NCBI GenBank assembly: GCA_947448525.1
Contig: CANFNV010000001.1
Location: 62,001 to 126,000, forward strand
Direction: 5' to 3'
DNA length: 64,000 bases
From: Flavobacteriaceae bacterium
GTDB lineage: Bacteria; Bacteroidota; Bacteroidia; Flavobacteriales; Flavobacteriaceae
Made by a program: the position numbers and the translations under genes. The notes under the pieces are model-generated. The model saw only the letters and a program-made list of their open reading frames with translations, ran no database searches and was not told where the DNA came from. This document shows positions 17,759 through 26,750 of the stretch, piece after piece (position 1 is the first letter of the stretch; each line of letters opens with the position of its first letter).

Positions 17759-18673
17759 TTAATTTTTAATTACTTTTACTTTAATAGTGTCATTCACTCC
17801 ATAATTACCTGTCAATAAAATTTGATCTTTGTTCGTTAAAATAGGTGAAATAATTTCAATTTGAGTATCGGTTTCAATCCCTTTTTGAATGGGTATTTTT
17901 ACAGCCGTATTGGCATTAATAAGTTTCATAATCCAAAAATGAGATTCAGTTTCATCACTTAAAACTGCTGCTTTTGGCAACGCAATGGTATGTGAATTGG
18001 ATGATTTGTTAATTTTAATCTTTACAATTAAATTTTCGGGAATATCTTGTTTACCATCAATTTTTAAAACTACATTTTGAGTTTGGGAAATAGCGTCAAC
18101 AGTTGGCATAAACTTTTGAACAACACCAGTTCTATTAGTGCCATCGGGTAAAGCGATTGAAAACGATTGACCCACTGCAACATATTTTTTAAGTTCATAG
18201 GGCAAACTAAGTAAAACACCAAAACTTTTGGCATCATTAATAGTTACCAACGGATCTCCATCTTGAATATAATCACCTTGCTGTACATTTATTGAGGTAA
18301 CAATCCCATTAGTATTGGAACGTACTTTGATAGCACTTCCAAAATTTAAGGTAGGGTCAATTTTATTGATGGTATTTCCCAAGACCTTTGCTTCACGAGT
18401 TTTTATAGAAAACAACTCTTTGCCATTAGTAACAAAATCATTTATTGCTACATTAACCGAGTTCAAATATCCAGTTGCATTCGCTTTAATACTATTTTTT
18501 ACTAAATAAGTCGCAGTTCCATTTAACTCAACATAATCTTCCAATTCACTGGAGTTGATAGTTGTAATTGTTACTGGAATGCTAGAATCTATAGTTTTTT
18601 CTGGCGCATCTGCTTTTTTACAGGAGGCTAATGAAAAAAGTAATATGGTATAAAATAGAACCTGTTTTTTCAT
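17759..18673 (-). CDS. RND efflux periplasmic adaptor lipoprotein
   Basis: A 304-residue membrane fusion protein that would link the RND pump to TolC. The N-terminal signal ends SLASC (Cys18), so it is probably a lipoprotein. Lipoyl-like half-motifs (GTATYLVKNSIKANATGYL near residue 55, and SNTNGIVTSINVQQGDYIQDGDPL near 130) flank a very short hairpin region, so the alpha-hairpin is reduced or absent compared with AcrA. A beta-barrel domain follows (about 150-225). It starts 5 nt after the TolC gene. Confidence 0.9.
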   Translation of the reverse strand: MKKQVLFYTILLFSLASCKKADAPEKTIDSSIPVTITTINSSELEDYVELNGTATYLVKNSIKANATGYLNSVNVAINDFVTNGKELFSIKTREAKVLGNTINKIDPTLNFGSAIKVRSNTNGIVTSINVQQGDYIQDGDPLVTINDAKSFGVLLSLPYELKKYVAVGQSFSIALPDGTNRTGVVQKFMPTVDAISQTQNVVLKIDGKQDIPENLIVKIKINKSSNSHTIALPKAAVLSDETESHFWIMKLINANTAVKIPIQKGIETDTQIEIISPILTNKDQILLTGNYGVNDTIKVKVIKN

Positions 18674-18678
18674 ACTAT

Positions 18679-19917
18679 TTAGTTATTTGAACTCCAATAA
18701 TTAAGATCATTAATAATTTGGAGTTTAGTGACTTTATTTTGAGAAATGGAGTTGTTGATCGTAATTATATTTCCTATTGCAATTACAAAATCAGTAATTT
18801 GAGCATCCCCCGTTAGCAATAATTTTTTATCGGCTTCAATAAGTGCATCTGTTACTTGCAATTGTGACTGCAATTGTTTTTCAATCTGATTGGTTTGTTC
18901 TAACTTCTGATTCAGAAGTAACAATTGTTGAATGTACTGTCTGTTGAAATTATTTTTATACGCTAAATTAGTAGATAATGCCACTTGATTTTTCTGATGC
19001 AATAAATCTCTTTGATTACCATCATAAATTGGAATTGAAAGTCCCAAACCAATACTAAAACCAAAGTTTTTATACCCCTCACTATAAAAACTAGACAAAT
19101 ATCCAGCATCGCTTAATAAATTTAAGGCAGGTTTGTATCGATTATTAATAAGTTTATTTTGATTTAAAATTTTCAGACTGTCTACTTCAAATTGCTTTAG
19201 AAAAATACTTTTATTTTTACTCGAATTATCTATCAATAAAAATTCAGGTCTTTTCAATTTTACATATGTGGTATCGGTTATTCCGGCAATATAATTGAGT
19301 AACCCTAAATCATTTTGGTATTGTTGTTTAAGTTGCAACACCAATAGTTCCTGCTGTTTTAAGGAAGAGAGAAAAATTAAATAATCGGTTTGTTTGTATA
19401 TAGAATTTTGCGTCAGTTTTTTTAAAATGACAGCTTCTTCTTTAAGTAAGGAGCTCATTTTTTTATTGTATTCAATTTGTTCGGCACTTCCAGAAGCGGT
19501 TATATATTGTGAAGCTACAATTCTATTCAAATCCTTTATTGCAATTTTTTTATTTAAAACCAAAGCGTCTTTTATCAATTTAAAACTTTCAAATTGCGAA
19601 TTGATTTGATTCTTTCCGATAATTCTTTTATTTACACCAACCAATCCAGTAATTGTTTGACTATTTGTAACTGCACTATCATAGCCAAAACCATTTATAC
19701 TAGGAAAAAAATTAGCATTCAAATTGCCATTAACTTGGGGTTTATAAACTGCTTTGTTGAGCAAACTGTCTAATGAATTCGACTTGATTTGATTGGATAA
19801 ATCGGTTACTAATGGCGAATTTGCTTTTGCATTATCCATATAAAAGAGTAAATCTTTCTCTTGCGAAAAAGACTTTAAGCCAATCAAAACAATAATCAAA
19901 AAAAATTTTTTTTTCAT
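18679..19917 (-). CDS. TolC family outer membrane efflux protein
   Basis: A 412-residue protein with a signal peptide (about 1-18, ending FSQ) and two long alpha-helical repeats rich in Gln, Leu and Asn, as in TolC channels. It has an internal IGLGLSIPIYDGNQRDLLHQ segment (about 290-310) that is the typical beta-strand and helix entry of the second repeat. It should form the outer-membrane exit duct for the adaptor and RND pump encoded directly downstream. It follows the YVTN beta-propeller gene by 29 nt. Confidence 0.9.
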   Translation of the reverse strand: MKKKFFLIIVLIGLKSFSQEKDLLFYMDNAKANSPLVTDLSNQIKSNSLDSLLNKAVYKPQVNGNLNANFFPSINGFGYDSAVTNSQTITGLVGVNKRIIGKNQINSQFESFKLIKDALVLNKKIAIKDLNRIVASQYITASGSAEQIEYNKKMSSLLKEEAVILKKLTQNSIYKQTDYLIFLSSLKQQELLVLQLKQQYQNDLGLLNYIAGITDTTYVKLKRPEFLLIDNSSKNKSIFLKQFEVDSLKILNQNKLINNRYKPALNLLSDAGYLSSFYSEGYKNFGFSIGLGLSIPIYDGNQRDLLHQKNQVALSTNLAYKNNFNRQYIQQLLLLNQKLEQTNQIEKQLQSQLQVTDALIEADKKLLLTGDAQITDFVIAIGNIITINNSISQNKVTKLQIINDLNYWSSNN

Positions 19918-19946
19918 TACAGTAATTATACTAAAACTAGTTTTTT

Positions 19947-20966
19947 CTATTTAACATCTTCAACCACTAAAATTTGGAATGAATTTGGAATTAATCCAGG
20001 CCTTGGCTTTGGATTTTCTGAGGTTGGCTCTGGTTTAGCTCCGTATTCTGCTGTAGATAAATACAATTGATGTGTTGTCTTATTTAACGTTATTGTTCGA
20101 GCTCCTTTTTGAGTAATAACTGTTTGTAAAACCGAAAAATCAGATTCCGAATTTTCTTTCACAACTGTTATCGTTCCTATTCCATTGGAACTAAAAGCCA
20201 ATTTTTTTTCCGCATCAAATGCTACGCCATCGCAACCATCACCAATAGGTAAAGTTTTGATGATTTTTCCGTTTGAAGCATCAACTACAACCATTAAATT
20301 ATTGCCACAAACAGAAAACAATCTATTTGTTTGCAAATCAATTGCCAATCCAGAAGGTTCATCACCAGGAGAAATACTCCAAGTGGCTATAACTTCAAGT
20401 GTTTTGGCATCAATTGTTTTTATTTCGTTTTTATCTTCAATATTTACATAAATCAGACCTTTAGTATTTGTTACCGAAAATTCAGGCTTACCTCCAAAAG
20501 GTATTGTTTTTACAATTTTGTTAGAAATAGCATCCAAAACAGTGGCATCTTTGCTCTTTGCATTATAGGTAAAAACTTTTTGTGAAAATTTATCATACAA
20601 AATAGCATCGGGTTTTTGTCCTTCAATAATCACTTTTTCAATCAATTCAAATGTTTTTAAATCTATAATTGTAACTGCGTTTTCTTTACCATCGGTGATG
20701 AATGCTTTATTCAAATCGTTTGCAATTGCAATTCCGTGAACTCCTTTAGTATCAGCAATAGTAGCAAGGGTTTCTTGTGATTTTATATCAATTACATTCA
20801 CAACATTTCCGTGGGAAACAAATAGATGCTGGTTTACATCATCAACCGCTAGATAATCCCAACCGTCATCCCCAGCAACCGCTATTTTTTTGGAAACTTT
20901 ATAATTTTGACTTGTGGCATTTAGAACACAAAAAACTATTAGTACTATGAAAAGTATTTTTCTCAT
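19947..20966 (-). CDS. YncE-like YVTN beta-propeller protein
   Basis: A 339-residue secreted protein with a signal peptide ending about NATSQ and about seven repeats of roughly 40 residues of the YVTN type, such as HGIAIANDLNKAFITDGKEN and DGVAFDAEKKLAFSSNGIGT. Such propellers bind ligands or proteins in the periplasm; there is no sign of an enzyme active site. It is the first gene of the tripartite efflux operon, which suggests a periplasmic accessory role, but that is inference from position only. Confidence 0.88.
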   Translation of the reverse strand: MRKILFIVLIVFCVLNATSQNYKVSKKIAVAGDDGWDYLAVDDVNQHLFVSHGNVVNVIDIKSQETLATIADTKGVHGIAIANDLNKAFITDGKENAVTIIDLKTFELIEKVIIEGQKPDAILYDKFSQKVFTYNAKSKDATVLDAISNKIVKTIPFGGKPEFSVTNTKGLIYVNIEDKNEIKTIDAKTLEVIATWSISPGDEPSGLAIDLQTNRLFSVCGNNLMVVVDASNGKIIKTLPIGDGCDGVAFDAEKKLAFSSNGIGTITVVKENSESDFSVLQTVITQKGARTITLNKTTHQLYLSTAEYGAKPEPTSENPKPRPGLIPNSFQILVVEDVK

Positions 20967-21069
20967 TATTTAATTTATTTTAAAAAGGTAAATATCCGAA
21001 TTACAAAATGATATTCAACAGTGATTTTCTTAATTTTTACTTTATTTTTTATTACAAAAAAATTAAAAT

Positions 21070-22500
21070 CTAATTTAAATCTTCAAAACTCTCGTTTTTA
21101 AACCCAATCAAATACAATTTATCTTTGGCTCTAGTCATTGCAGTGTATAACCATCTAATATAATCTCGATCTATACCTTCCGGCAAATAGGGTTGTTCAA
21201 TAAAAACGGTATTCCATTGTCCGCCCTGGCTTTTGTGACAGGTAATAGCGTAAGAGAATTTCACTTGCAAACCATTGAAGTATTCGTTTTCCTTTACTTT
21301 TTGAAATTTGTCGTATTTGGAGGTTAAATGTTCATAATCTTTTATCACTTCTTCATACAATTGATTGGATTGCTCGTAAGTTAAGGATGGTGATTCACTT
21401 TTAATAGTATCTAAAATAAGTACAGTTTCAAAGGGAATTTGACTAGGATAATCGACCATTCGTATTTTTACTTTAGCAAATTTGAAACCATATAATTCTT
21501 TAAAACTGTAAATTTCCAACACTTCGACAATGTCACCATTGGCAATGAAACCAGCTTCATCTTTTTCTTTCAACCAAAAATAATTATTCTTAACTACCAT
21601 TAAAAAATCGCCTGTCGATAAGTCACTTTCTTTGTCTAGAATTTTGGTTCTAATTTGCTCGTTATATTGATTGGCTCTTTTATTAGAACGCACAATAAAG
21701 GCCGTGTCTTCAATAGAATAATTACTATAAGCTTGGTTAATCGCATCCTGAATATCGTAACCATCGGTCAAACGAACAATATCTTTAAATCCTTTCAATT
21801 TGAATTTAAATTCCGTAATAAAACTATCTTTCAAAATTTCACGCAATTCGGTGGCGTTATATAGAATTCCTGAATTAAATTCCTGACGCATTACTTCGTC
21901 CAATTCAATATAATCAACTTTTTTATTGTAATTCAATTCTAAAGTATCCGTATTTAAAGCCGGAGAAATATCTAAATTTATAGGTGGTAATTGGGCAGTA
22001 TCACCAAGTAGAATCATCTTGCAATCAGAACCACTATAAACATAAGATATTAAATCATCCAATAAACTTCCATTTTCATACATTTTGCTTTCGTTACTTT
22101 GGTCAGAAATCATAGATGCTTCATCGACTATGAAAATAGTGTTTTTGTGTTTGTTTTGTTGCATTGTAAAAGAAACTCCCCCACCACTCGACTTCTTAGG
22201 AAAATAAATTTTCTTGTGAATGGTAAAAGCGGGTTTATTCGAATAATTGGATATCACTTTGGCGGCACGACCTGTGGGCGCTAGTAAAACGTATTTTTTA
22301 TTAACTTCTATCAAGTTGTTTACAATAGTCGAAATCACCGAAGTTTTTCCAGTTCCAGCATATCCTTTTAACACAAAAATAGCATCGTTATCTGTATTCA
22401 TAATAAATACCGAAATTTTCTGAAAGAATGCCTCTTGTTTAATCGTTGGACTAAAAGGAAAGCTATTGGAAAGTAAAGAATAGAGGTTTTTGGAATTCAC
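21070..22500 (-). CDS. RecD-like ATP-dependent DNA helicase
   Basis: A 476-residue superfamily 1 helicase. Walker A is GYAGTGKT (46-53), motif II is VDEASM, motif III is LLGDTAQLPPI, and the C-terminal motifs are TCHKSQGGQW and LYTAMTRAKDKLYL. It resembles RecD2 and Dda-type helicases but lacks a long N-terminal extension. The only possible start at this end is GTG at 22500, because an in-frame stop lies three codons upstream. It is alone and divergent from the DUF3822 gene. Its role is probably DNA repair or replication restart, by family. Confidence 0.9.
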   Translation of the reverse strand: MNSKNLYSLLSNSFPFSPTIKQEAFFQKISVFIMNTDNDAIFVLKGYAGTGKTSVISTIVNNLIEVNKKYVLLAPTGRAAKVISNYSNKPAFTIHKKIYFPKKSSGGGVSFTMQQNKHKNTIFIVDEASMISDQSNESKMYENGSLLDDLISYVYSGSDCKMILLGDTAQLPPINLDISPALNTDTLELNYNKKVDYIELDEVMRQEFNSGILYNATELREILKDSFITEFKFKLKGFKDIVRLTDGYDIQDAINQAYSNYSIEDTAFIVRSNKRANQYNEQIRTKILDKESDLSTGDFLMVVKNNYFWLKEKDEAGFIANGDIVEVLEIYSFKELYGFKFAKVKIRMVDYPSQIPFETVLILDTIKSESPSLTYEQSNQLYEEVIKDYEHLTSKYDKFQKVKENEYFNGLQVKFSYAITCHKSQGGQWNTVFIEQPYLPEGIDRDYIRWLYTAMTRAKDKLYLIGFKNESFEDLN

Positions 22501-22597
22501 TAGTATTTATTTAAATGCAAAGTACCGAAATAAGTTTAGAAGTTTAAAAGTTTAAGAGTTTAGTTTATTAACAAAGAAAAGTTCTCTTTAAAATTTG

Positions 22598-22605
22598 TAA
22601 GTTTG
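22598..22605 (+). promoter_or_regulatory. -7 element upstream of the DUF3822 gene
   Basis: TAAGTTTG matches TAnnTTTG and lies 24 nt before the ATG at 22630. No well-spaced TTG is visible. Confidence 0.4.
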
Positions 22606-22629
22606 CGAGATTATAATTGAATTTTCAAA

Positions 22630-23430
22630 ATGAGCATCACAGACAAAACTTATAAAAAACTAGCAATTCATGTTTCTTTGAATGGCTTTTCTTTTTGCGT
22701 ATTTGATACTTTGAGCGATAAACCTTTGGTATTACAAAATAATCACTTTGATAGTTTTCAGGACAGTGCAAAGATTGAAGATTTGTTTGCTTCGGTCTTT
22801 AAAGAAAATGCTGAATTGAAAGAAAGGTATGATGAAATTATTGTCATTCACAGTAATAATTTATCTACTTTTGTGCCAACAGCTTTGTTTGACGAAGAGT
22901 TTTTGGGAAGTTATTTACAATACAACACCAAAGTTTTTGACACCGATTTTATCACTTTTGATGTATTAGAAAAATATGAAATGAATACTATTTATATTCC
23001 GTATGTGAATATGAATAACTTCTTTATAGATAAATACGGTTCGTTTGAATACAAACACTCCAATACTATTTTGGTGTCAAAATTACTTGACTTATCTAAA
23101 AATAATGAAGAACGTAAGATGTTTGTTCATGTAAGCGAAAGTAATTTTGAAATTATTGTGGTTCAAAATCAGAAGTTGCATTTGTTTAATTCATTTGAAT
23201 ACAAAACACCAGAAGATTTTATATACTATATTCTATTTACGGCAGAACAATTACAGTTGAATCCAGAACATATCAAACTAGAATTTTTAGGAACTATAGA
23301 TGAAACCAATTTATTTTATCAAATTGCCTACAAATACATACGAAACGTTGCTTTATTTGATGTTTCTGATTTCAAAAATAACTTCACGGAAAAAGAAAAT
23401 CGCGCACATTTTATACTATTACACTCGTGA
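22630..23430 (+). CDS. DUF3822 family protein
   Basis: A 266-residue cytoplasmic protein of the DUF3822 family, conserved in Bacteroidota. It shows an ASKHA-like (actin/hexokinase fold) pattern of strands: KKLAIHVSLNGFSFCVFD at the start, YDEIIVIHSNNLSTFVP near residue 75, and MFVHVSESNFEIIVVQN near 165. I recognise no catalytic residues. Its TGA stop overlaps the GTG start of rsmD by 4 nt (GTGA), so the two are translationally coupled, which hints at a link to rRNA methylation or to ribosome assembly. Confidence 0.85.
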   Translation: MSITDKTYKKLAIHVSLNGFSFCVFDTLSDKPLVLQNNHFDSFQDSAKIEDLFASVFKENAELKERYDEIIVIHSNNLSTFVPTALFDEEFLGSYLQYNTKVFDTDFITFDVLEKYEMNTIYIPYVNMNNFFIDKYGSFEYKHSNTILVSKLLDLSKNNEERKMFVHVSESNFEIIVVQNQKLHLFNSFEYKTPEDFIYYILFTAEQLQLNPEHIKLEFLGTIDETNLFYQIAYKYIRNVALFDVSDFKNNFTEKENRAHFILLHS

Positions 23431-23987
23431 GAATCATTTCTGGAAAATACAAAGGTCGCCGAATTACTACTCCAAAAAACTTACCGGTACGACCAACAAC
23501 TGACATGAGCAAAGAAGCATTATTTAATGTTTTAAATAATCATTTCAACTTTTCCGGATTAAAAATATTGGATTTATTTTCAGGAACTGGTAATATTAGC
23601 TACGAATTTGGTTCACGCGGTTGCGACAACATTACGAGTATTGATGGTGATATGGGTTGTGTCAATTTCATAAAAAAAACAGCCAAAGAATTTGACTTGA
23701 ACATTACAGCTATAAAAAGTGATGTCTTCAAATTTTTAGAAAAACACAAGGGTTCCTATGATATTATTTTTGCCGATCCGCCTTATGGAATTGCCCAAAA
23801 GGAATTTGAAAAACTAATCGAATTGATTTTTGAAAACGAACTTTTAGAAGAAGATGGCATGATGATTATGGAACATTCTAAACATACTAAACTCGACCAC
23901 ATGATGCACTTTTCATTTCAGAAAAATTATGGTGGTTCGGTGTTTTCGTTTTTTGAGTTTGAGACTGATGATGAGGAAAGTGATTAA
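23427..23987 (+). CDS. rsmD: 16S rRNA (guanine(966)-N(2))-methyltransferase
   Basis: RsmD methylates G966 of 16S rRNA with SAM. The 186-residue protein has the N-terminal RIISGKYKGRRITTP and RPTTDMSKEALFN motifs, SAM-binding motif I DLFSGTGN (49-56), and the catalytic motif IV DPPY (117-120). The start is GTG at 23427, overlapping the DUF3822 stop by 4 nt. A strong hairpin terminator lies about 40 nt after the stop. Confidence 0.95.
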   Translation: MRIISGKYKGRRITTPKNLPVRPTTDMSKEALFNVLNNHFNFSGLKILDLFSGTGNISYEFGSRGCDNITSIDGDMGCVNFIKKTAKEFDLNITAIKSDVFKFLEKHKGSYDIIFADPPYGIAQKEFEKLIELIFENELLEEDGMMIMEHSKHTKLDHMMHFSFQKNYGGSVFSFFEFETDDEESD

Positions 23988-24025
23988 GATTATATAGAAA
24001 ATCAAAATAACGCTCAAAATTTTAA

Positions 24026-24065
24026 ACAAAAAACTCGTAGAATATTAAATTCTATGAGTTTTTAT
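24026..24065. terminator. bidirectional terminator between rsmD and the MoxR-like gene
   Basis: AAACTCGTAGAAT (24031-24043) pairs with ATTCTATGAGTTT (24049-24061), 13 bp with one G-T pair and a 5-nt loop. An A run precedes it and a T run follows, so it can end both convergent transcripts. Confidence 0.8.
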
Positions 24066-24066
24066 C

Positions 24067-25530
24067 TTATAATTTATTGATATAATTGCTATACAGATCC
24101 TTAAATTGATATCCAACTTCCATTCTCTCTTTACTTAATTTATCAAATTCGACTAAGCCCCATAGTATAAATTCTTTCAAGAAATATCTATCAGTTTGTA
24201 GAAACTCAGGTTGGTATTTTTGAATTAAATCTTCTAATGGTTTTACCTCATCCAATTGTTTTTTATAGTCTTCTTCTGAAGCATCGTCTAACAATTCAAA
24301 ACCTGTTTGTGCAAAAAACCATTCTAGTATTTTGGCATACGGACTAGCTTCGGCATCGCGTTCTAACTTTTCTATTTTAGGAAAAAAAGCTGGAAAAAAT
24401 GTTTTAATTGAATCACTGATTAATTGTTCAGCGACAAAAGCAGCGCCTTCTTGTTCGCCTTCATATACCAATTCTACTTTACCAGTAATAGCAGGAATAA
24501 TCCCCATAAAATCAGATAATCTAACCACTGTTTTATTGCTTCCAGCTAATAAAGCTCTTCGTTCGGCTGTACTCAGTAAATTTTCATAAGCAGTAATACT
24601 CATTCGAGCACTTACACCACTTTTGGCATCAATGTATTCGCTTTCACGAGCTTCAAAACTAATTTGTTCTAGTAAATCTTTGGCTAAAGAAGGCACATAT
24701 ACAGCATCCGTTTGGTTTTGATCTAACTTAGCTTCTTGATGCGTTATGGTTCTTGCAATAGCAATACTATCAGGATAATGCGTCAAAATCTGCGAACCTA
24801 TTCTATCTTTTAATGGGGTTACAATACTACCTCTATTCGTATAATCTTCTGGATTAGCAGTGAATACAAATTGCATATCTAAAGGCATTCTTACTTTAAA
24901 ACCGCGAATTTGAATATCGCCTTCTTGCAAAATATTAAACAAAGCGACTTGAATACGCGCTTGCAAATCGGGTAACTCATTGATGACAAAAATACAACGA
25001 TTGGCTCTTGGAATCATACCAAAATGAATCACTCGATCATCGGCATAAGATAATTTCAAATTGGCCGCTTTTATAGGATCTACGTCACCTATTAAATCGG
25101 CTACAGTAACATCTGGTGTGGCTAGTTTTTCGAAGAATCTCTCACTTCTATGAATCCATTGTATCGGAGTAGCATCGCCTTTTTCGGTAATTATATCTTT
25201 AGCAAAACGCGAAATAGGTTGCGACGGGTCATCATTTATTTCGGAACCTTCAACTATTGGAATATATTCATCAAGCAGTTCAATCATTTTTCGCGCTAAA
25301 CGTGTTTTGGCTTGACCTCGGAGGCCGAGTAAATTAATGTTGTGACGTGACAAAATAGCGCGCTCTAACTCAGGAATTACTGTGTTTTCAAATCCATGAA
25401 CACCTTCAAAAACAGGTTTGCCAGATTTTATTTTAAGACGTAAATTTTCGCGCAATTCGTCTTTGATACTTTTTGAAATGTAACCTGACTTTTTTAATTC
25501 GCCTAAAGTTTTTATATTTTCAATTTTCAT
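24067..25530 (-). CDS. MoxR / Mg-chelatase-I-like AAA ATPase
   Basis: A 487-residue AAA+ protein of the MoxR / BchI helix-2-insert group. Both nucleotide motifs are unusual: Walker A is GLRGQAKT (69-76), with Ala where Gly precedes Lys, and the Walker B region reads FVINELPDL, with Asn-Glu instead of Asp-Glu. Sensor-1-like VFTANPEDYTNRG and a RIGSQI region follow. The VWA gene lies 30 nt upstream in the same operon. Such MoxR-VWA pairs act as chaperones for metal insertion or complex assembly; the client here is unknown. Confidence 0.88.
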   Translation of the reverse strand: MKIENIKTLGELKKSGYISKSIKDELRENLRLKIKSGKPVFEGVHGFENTVIPELERAILSRHNINLLGLRGQAKTRLARKMIELLDEYIPIVEGSEINDDPSQPISRFAKDIITEKGDATPIQWIHRSERFFEKLATPDVTVADLIGDVDPIKAANLKLSYADDRVIHFGMIPRANRCIFVINELPDLQARIQVALFNILQEGDIQIRGFKVRMPLDMQFVFTANPEDYTNRGSIVTPLKDRIGSQILTHYPDSIAIARTITHQEAKLDQNQTDAVYVPSLAKDLLEQISFEARESEYIDAKSGVSARMSITAYENLLSTAERRALLAGSNKTVVRLSDFMGIIPAITGKVELVYEGEQEGAAFVAEQLISDSIKTFFPAFFPKIEKLERDAEASPYAKILEWFFAQTGFELLDDASEEDYKKQLDEVKPLEDLIQKYQPEFLQTDRYFLKEFILWGLVEFDKLSKERMEVGYQFKDLYSNYINKL

Positions 25531-25560
25531 ATTGCTTTCTTTTTTCTTGCTTCTATTTTC

Positions 25561-26679
25561 TTATTTAATCTTCTTCTTCCTATTCGTTTCGTAATCTTCA
25601 AAAATCATTTCTCCCAAACCTTTCAAACCCGTGTAAAACGCTTTTCCTTGATTGGCTTCGGTAAATCGATTGACAAACTTTTGCAAATAGGGGTCGTTAG
25701 CAATCATGAATGTGGTAATCGGAATATGTAATTTTCTGGCTTGAGCGGCTTGATTATAGCACTGCTCTACAATGTATTCGTCTAAACCATTACTATTCAT
25801 GTAATAGGTTCCATCTTTTTCACGCACACAACTGGGTTTCCCGTCGGTAATCATAAAGATTTGTTTGTTGGTATTTCTTTTTCTACGAAGCATATCCATT
25901 GCTAATTGCAACCCTGCAACGGTATTGGTATGATAAGGGCCAACTTTTAAATAGGGTAAATCTTTGATGGCGATAGGCCACGCATCGTTTCCGAAAACAA
26001 GAATATCAATAGTATCTTTTGGGTAACATGTAGTAATTAATTCTGCCAAAGCCATCGCTACTTTTTTGGCAGGTGTAATTCGGTCTTCTCCGTATAAGAT
26101 CATACTGTGGCTGATGTCAATCATTAAAACAGTGCTCATTTGCGATTTAAACTGGGCATCTTCTACCACCAAATCGTTTTCGGTTAGTTGAAATTCTTCT
26201 ACACCATTATTGATTTGTGCATTGCGGAGGCTTTCAGTTAGCGAAATTGTTTCTAAAGAATCACCAAAATTGTAGGCTCTAAATTCACCAGTTTGCTCAT
26301 CACCACTACCCAAATGTTTAGTTTTATGATTGCCACTACCCGATTTATTAAGATTACCAAAAATTTGATCTAAAGCTTGTTTACGAATGGCTCTTTCGGT
26401 TTTAGCGGTAATACCACTACCCGAAGTCCCATCTTCTTTAAGCTCCTCACGGATGTACCCTTTTTTCTTTAAATCTTCAATAAAATCATCAATTGTATAG
26501 TTTTCGTCGGTTAGTTTATATTCTATATCCAATTGCCTTAACCAGTCGATGGCTTCATCGAAATCACCCGAAGTATGTGTAATAAGCTCTTTGAAAATTT
26601 CAAAAAGCTTATCAAATGGGGAACGATTGGGTGCTTGGTAGTTCTTGAAGAAGAATCCTTTTTTAGTTTGATTTTCCAT
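25561..26679 (-). CDS. VWA domain protein, partner of the MoxR-like ATPase
   Basis: A 372-residue protein. The N-terminal half (about 1-180) is charged and contains a Gly/Ser-rich linker (84-130). The C-terminal half is a von Willebrand factor A domain with an intact MIDAS: DISHS at 188-192, a Thr near residue 252 (HTNT) and TDGKPS at 278-283. No signal peptide or membrane helix is seen, so it should be cytoplasmic. It is the first gene of the two-gene operon with the MoxR-like ATPase and resembles the VWA partners found in MoxR and CoxE-type systems. Confidence 0.87.
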   Translation of the reverse strand: MENQTKKGFFFKNYQAPNRSPFDKLFEIFKELITHTSGDFDEAIDWLRQLDIEYKLTDENYTIDDFIEDLKKKGYIREELKEDGTSGSGITAKTERAIRKQALDQIFGNLNKSGSGNHKTKHLGSGDEQTGEFRAYNFGDSLETISLTESLRNAQINNGVEEFQLTENDLVVEDAQFKSQMSTVLMIDISHSMILYGEDRITPAKKVAMALAELITTCYPKDTIDILVFGNDAWPIAIKDLPYLKVGPYHTNTVAGLQLAMDMLRRKRNTNKQIFMITDGKPSCVREKDGTYYMNSNGLDEYIVEQCYNQAAQARKLHIPITTFMIANDPYLQKFVNRFTEANQGKAFYTGLKGLGEMIFEDYETNRKKKIK

Positions 26680-26750
26680 AGCTTATAAAATTATACTTTA
26701 AACTTCAAATGCCATTAGAACGAATACTAATTTTTAGTTAAAAATAATCA

